DNA from: Propionibacteriaceae bacterium
GTDB lineage: Bacteria; Actinomycetota; Actinomycetes; Propionibacteriales; Propionibacteriaceae
Direction: 5' to 3'
Length of the DNA: 33,928 nucleotides
Assembly (NCBI GenBank): GCA_030529455.1
Contig: JAUMWV010000014.1
Span: forward strand, 3,056-36,983
In this document: positions 31,046 to 33,928 of the stretch, in pieces
Layout: the number at the start of each line of letters is the position of its first letter
Numbering within the stretch: the first letter of the stretch is position 1
The notes under the pieces: generated by a model
What the model was told of the DNA's origin: nothing
Database searches by the model: none
The model's input: only the letters and a program-made list of their open reading frames with translations
Made by a program: the position numbers and the translations under genes

Positions 31046-31757
31046 ACCTGCGGTGGCGACCGGGCCCGGCCCGGCCGAGGACGACCCCCGGGATGACGAG
31101 GGCGAGCCGTTCATCGAACCGGTCTCGATGGAGGACGACCCCGAGGGCTGTTTCCCGGGCGACCGGGGGGTGCTCGAACCGGAGGTGCGCAGGGTGCTGG
31201 CGCGGCTGCTGCAGCGCCGCTTCCTGCTGGCCGAACGTAACCGGGACGACTGGGCGGTGCTGATGGACAACCAGCAGGTCATCGAGTCGCGGCTGCACGA
31301 CCTGTTCATCCGGCTGGTCGTCGACCCCGAGCGGGGGGTGGCCTACAAGCAGCAGGTCCGCAGCGACGACCTGGACACCCCGATCCTGCTGCGCGACGAC
31401 GCCTACTCCCGGGAGGAGACCCTGGTGTTGGTGTATCTGCGCACGGTCTACCAGCGTGAGGCCGTGGCGGGGGAGACCTCGGCGCGCGTCGACGTGGAGG
31501 AGGTCGAGCAGACGGTGCTGAGCTACTTCGTCGAGGCCGACGCCGACACGGCCCGCAGGCAGCGCTCCATCCGCAACGCCCTGGCCCGGCTGGACAAGGA
31601 CGGCCTGGTGGAGGAGGAGTCCGAGGGCCGCTACCGGATCAGCCCCCTGGTCGAGATCGTGCTCAGCGCGCAGCGGCTCCGCGAGTTGGGCGACTGGCTG
31701 CGCGAACACACCCACGCGTCCGGGTTCGGCGAGACGCGAAGTGAGGTGCCGCTATGA
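31038..31757 (+). CDS. jetB: Wadjet type I subunit JetB (DUF4194, KITE, MksE-like)
   Basis: The 239-residue protein has an acidic, Pro-rich N-terminus (~1-45) and then the DUF4194 tandem winged-helix core: [45 protein letters not shown] and [22 protein letters not shown]. JetB is the KITE-like subunit that binds the kleisin JetA. It overlaps jetA by 8 nt and jetC by 4 nt (ATGA), so the three subunits are co-translated. The start at ATG 31038 is supported by GGAAGAAGAAA upstream. No irregularity is seen. Confidence 0.9.
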   Translation: MSEPAVATGPGPAEDDPRDDEGEPFIEPVSMEDDPEGCFPGDRGVLEPEVRRVLARLLQRRFLLAERNRDDWAVLMDNQQVIESRLHDLFIRLVVDPERGVAYKQQVRSDDLDTPILLRDDAYSREETLVLVYLRTVYQREAVAGETSARVDVEEVEQTVLSYFVEADADTARRQRSIRNALARLDKDGLVEEESEGRYRISPLVEIVLSAQRLRELGDWLREHTHASGFGETRSEVPL

Positions 31758-33928
31758 CGATGCTCAACACACTGTTCGGGATGATCCCCGCGGCCTCCCT
31801 TGGCCAGCAGTGGCTGGCCGAGGAGCTGCAGCTGGTGAACTGGGGTGGCTACGACGGCGCGCACCGCCTGAGGTTCTCCCCGGCGGCGACGCTGCTGTGC
31901 GGGGGGTCGGGTTCGGGCAAGTCCACGTTGATGGATGCCTACATCGCGCTCATGATGCCGCACACGACGCCGTTCAACGGTGCCTCCAACGGCGGGGTGA
32001 GCGGGCGCGCCCGCGGTGGGGAGCAGCGCAACATCCTGGCCGCCGCGCGGGGGAAGCTGGACGAGTCCCGCACCGACGACGGCACGCAGGTGCGGGTGCT
32101 GCGCGGCGACGGGGCCGACACCTGGGCCGCGGTCGCGATGACCTGGGTCAACCACGATCGCTCCCGGTTCACCGCGGTGCGCGCCTGGTATATCCCCGCG
32201 TCCGCCCGGACCCTGGAGGAGGTCACGAAGGTGCGCGCGGTGTGCGAGGGCGCCTTCGTCCTCGACGGCCTGGAGCAGGCGGCGGCGCAGCGGCTCACGG
32301 ACGCCGCGGTGCGGGCGGTGGGCCTGGAGACCATCGCCACCGACAAGGAGTTCGCGGCGCGGTTGCACTCGGTGCTCGGCATCGGGGCGGCGGGGTCCGG
32401 GGCCAAGGCGATGGGGCTGCTCGCCAGGATTCAGGCCGGTCAGCAGATCACCACGGTCGACGAGCTGTACAAGCGGATGGTCCTGGAGGAGCCGGAGACC
32501 CTGGCCGCGGCCGACGCCGTGGTCAGCCACTTCGATGAGTTGGAGGCGACGCGGCAGCGGATGCTGACCGCGCAGCGGCAGGTGCGGGCGCTGAGCCCGA
32601 TCCGGGACTTTCGCGTCCGGCTGGAGGAGGCCGCCGAGCGGCTGCGGCTGATCGACGAGATCGGCGGTTTCGCGGACCCGGCCTCGCTCGCCACGCTGTG
32701 GCGCAACCGCCGTCGGCTCGCGCTGCTGCGGGCGGCCGAGGCCGAGCTGCGGGACCGCAAGGCCAGCCTCGACGCCGAGGTGAGTGCCCAGGAGGGGCTG
32801 GCCCAGGCCGCCGGGGCCGAGCGGGACGCCCTGGCCGAGGTGGTGCGCAGCTCCGGTGGCGCCCGGCTGGAGAACGCCGAACGGGAACTGGCGCAGGTGG
32901 TCCGGCGCCTCGCCGAGGTGCGTGCCGCCCGGGAGCGGTTCGACGAGGCGACCGCCTGCCTGGGTGAACCGGTCGGCTCACGCGAGGACTTCGTCGCGTT
33001 GCAGCGCCGCGCCGGGCAGGCGATCGCGGACGCGGGCGCCAGGGACACCGCCCGGCGCGCCCACGCGAGGGCGGTGTCGGCCACCGACTCGCTGCGGCAG
33101 CGGCTGGAGGAACTGGAGCAGGAGCACCGGGTGAGCCGGGGGCGGCGCGGCAACATCCCCACCGGGCTGCACGAGTGCCGCGAGCAGCTCGCCCGGGCCG
33201 CCGGGCTGCGCCCCGAGGAGTTGCCGTTCGTCGGTGAACTCATCGAGGTCCGCACCGAGTATGAGCCATGGCGGGAGGCGTTCAACCTAGCCCTCGGTGG
33301 TTTCGCGACGACGCTGCTGATCGACCAGGCGAAGCTGGACGGTTTCCGGTCGGCCATCAACACGGTGCGGTTGCCGCTGCGGCTGCGGTTCGAGGGCGTC
33401 CACACCGGGCACCGGCCCCGGCCCGGGGGTGACCCGCGCCGGTTGCCCGGGCGCCTGGACTACGCCGATTCGGTGTTCACCGGGTGGCTGCAGGACCGGC
33501 TGGAGGAACGCTTCGATTACGTCTGTGTGGATTCGGCGTCCGAGCTGGGCCAGCACCGCAAGGCGCTGACGATCACCGGCCAACTGTCCCAGGGCAGCCG
33601 GGGAGCCCACGGCGGCCACGGCGTGACCAACGTGCTGGGCTTCTCCAGCCAGCGCCGCCTCGACGAGCTGGCCAGGGAGATAGCCGCCGTCCGCGCCCAG
33701 TGCGAGCGGGCCGGGCAGGCCGAACGGGAGGCAGCGGCGGGGCTGGACGCGCTGGAGGCCCAGCGGGCCGCCTACGCCAGGGTCGCCGAATCGTCCTGGG
33801 AGCTGATCGACGTCGCCGGGGTGGAGGCCGAACAGGCCCGGTGGGAGCGGGTGCGTTCGGAGGTGATGGAGGCCAACCCCGAGATCGCCAAGCTCCGGCG
33901 GCGGATCGACGAGCTGAGGGCGAAGGAG
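31754..33928 (+). CDS. jetC: Wadjet type I subunit JetC (SMC-like ATPase, MksB-like), 5' part
   Basis: The 725 visible codons run to the window edge with no stop, so the gene is cut by the window and not broken. The N-terminal ATPase head has Walker [10 protein letters not shown] (50-58; K56). It is followed by [10 protein letters not shown] and [15 protein letters not shown], then a long coiled coil rich in Glu, Arg, Ala and Leu. Near residues 480-560 lies a hinge-like region ([35 protein letters not shown]), and the coil then resumes. The signature motif and Walker B, expected at the C-terminus, are not in view. JetC dimers extrude DNA loops. The start is ATG 31754, overlapping the jetB stop. 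jetD, the nuclease subunit, is expected downstream. Confidence 0.93.
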   Translation, partial: MTMLNTLFGMIPAASLGQQWLAEELQLVNWGGYDGAHRLRFSPAATLLCGGSGSGKSTLMDAYIALMMPHTTPFNGASNGGVSGRARGGEQRNILAAARGKLDESRTDDGTQVRVLRGDGADTWAAVAMTWVNHDRSRFTAVRAWYIPASARTLEEVTKVRAVCEGAFVLDGLEQAAAQRLTDAAVRAVGLETIATDKEFAARLHSVLGIGAAGSGAKAMGLLARIQAGQQITTVDELYKRMVLEEPETLAAADAVVSHFDELEATRQRMLTAQRQVRALSPIRDFRVRLEEAAERLRLIDEIGGFADPASLATLWRNRRRLALLRAAEAELRDRKASLDAEVSAQEGLAQAAGAERDALAEVVRSSGGARLENAERELAQVVRRLAEVRAARERFDEATACLGEPVGSREDFVALQRRAGQAIADAGARDTARRAHARAVSATDSLRQRLEELEQEHRVSRGRRGNIPTGLHECREQLARAAGLRPEELPFVGELIEVRTEYEPWREAFNLALGGFATTLLIDQAKLDGFRSAINTVRLPLRLRFEGVHTGHRPRPGGDPRRLPGRLDYADSVFTGWLQDRLEERFDYVCVDSASELGQHRKALTITGQLSQGSRGAHGGHGVTNVLGFSSQRRLDELAREIAAVRAQCERAGQAEREAAAGLDALEAQRAAYARVAESSWELIDVAGVEAEQARWERVRSEVMEANPEIAKLRRRIDELRAKE

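Noticed and set aside
1..33928. tRNA, rRNA, CRISPR arrays, insertion sequences or phage attachment sites
   Set aside because: I looked for CCA-ended cloverleaf signals, regularly spaced repeats and transposase motifs and saw none. The only repeat cluster (11111-11192) has two and a half imperfect copies and no cas gene nearby.

Overview
The window is high-GC DNA with densely packed genes, ATGA/GTGA start-stop overlaps, frequent GTG starts, -10 boxes placed directly before start codons, and two DtxR/IdeR-type iron boxes. This fits an Actinomycetota chromosome. A Propionibacteriaceae-like host is a plausible guess from the gene mix (glycerol-kinase-like operon, iron-linked chelatase operon, host-glycan fucosidases), but no rRNA or housekeeping marker is present to prove it.

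Layout. (1) 1-1692: the tail of a sugar ABC permease, translationally overlapped by a cytoplasmic GH29 alpha-L-fucosidase and closed by a strong hairpin. (2) 1822-3615: a single gene fusing a trypsin-like serine protease to a DNA/RNA non-specific (NucA/EndoG-type) nuclease, probably a conflict or defence effector. (3) 3622-9813: a minus-strand catabolic operon (glycerol-kinase-like FGGY kinase, EutH-type permease, G3P-dehydrogenase-like flavoprotein with a BFD [2Fe-2S] tail, second FAD oxidoreductase) divergent from its likely DeoR-family regulator. (4) 9824-11095: an AAA ATPase of the DUF4143/PD-(D/E)XK type whose upstream region carries an unusual AT-rich repeat cluster. (5) 11340-21521: an iron-box-headed operon encoding a class III binding lipoprotein, FecCD permease, ATPase, a CobN/BchH-type chelatase large subunit, a small unknown lipoprotein, and ChlD- and ChlI-type AAA+ motor subunits.

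(6) 21518-25740: an M81 (MlrC-like) metallopeptidase and a ROK repressor, translationally coupled on the minus strand and divergent from a second GH29 fucosidase. (7) 25777-28010: an Sfp-type phosphopantetheinyl transferase, then a second iron box in front of an RhtX/FptX/AmpG-like MFS transporter. (8) 28131-29500: a DUF808 (YedI-like) membrane protein and an alkyltransferase-like protein whose active-site Cys is Trp. (9) 29561-33928: jetA, jetB and the first 725 codons of jetC of a type I Wadjet (MksFEB-type) anti-plasmid system; jetD would lie beyond the right edge.

How the parts work together. The fucosidases, the sugar ABC permease and the ROK regulator point to uptake and intracellular trimming of fucosylated glycans. 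The two near-identical iron boxes tie the chelatase operon and the MFS gene into one iron regulon. The strongest candidate for an under-described system is the iron-regulated import-plus-chelatase operon. A cytoplasmic CobN-type chelatase with its own ChlD/ChlI motor, co-transcribed with a tetrapyrrole/siderophore-type importer and a surface lipoprotein, could remove iron from imported heme (reverse chelation) rather than make cobalamin. The EutH/kinase operon, in which the glycerol-binding Arg of the kinase is replaced by Gly, is a second candidate for an unassigned pathway.
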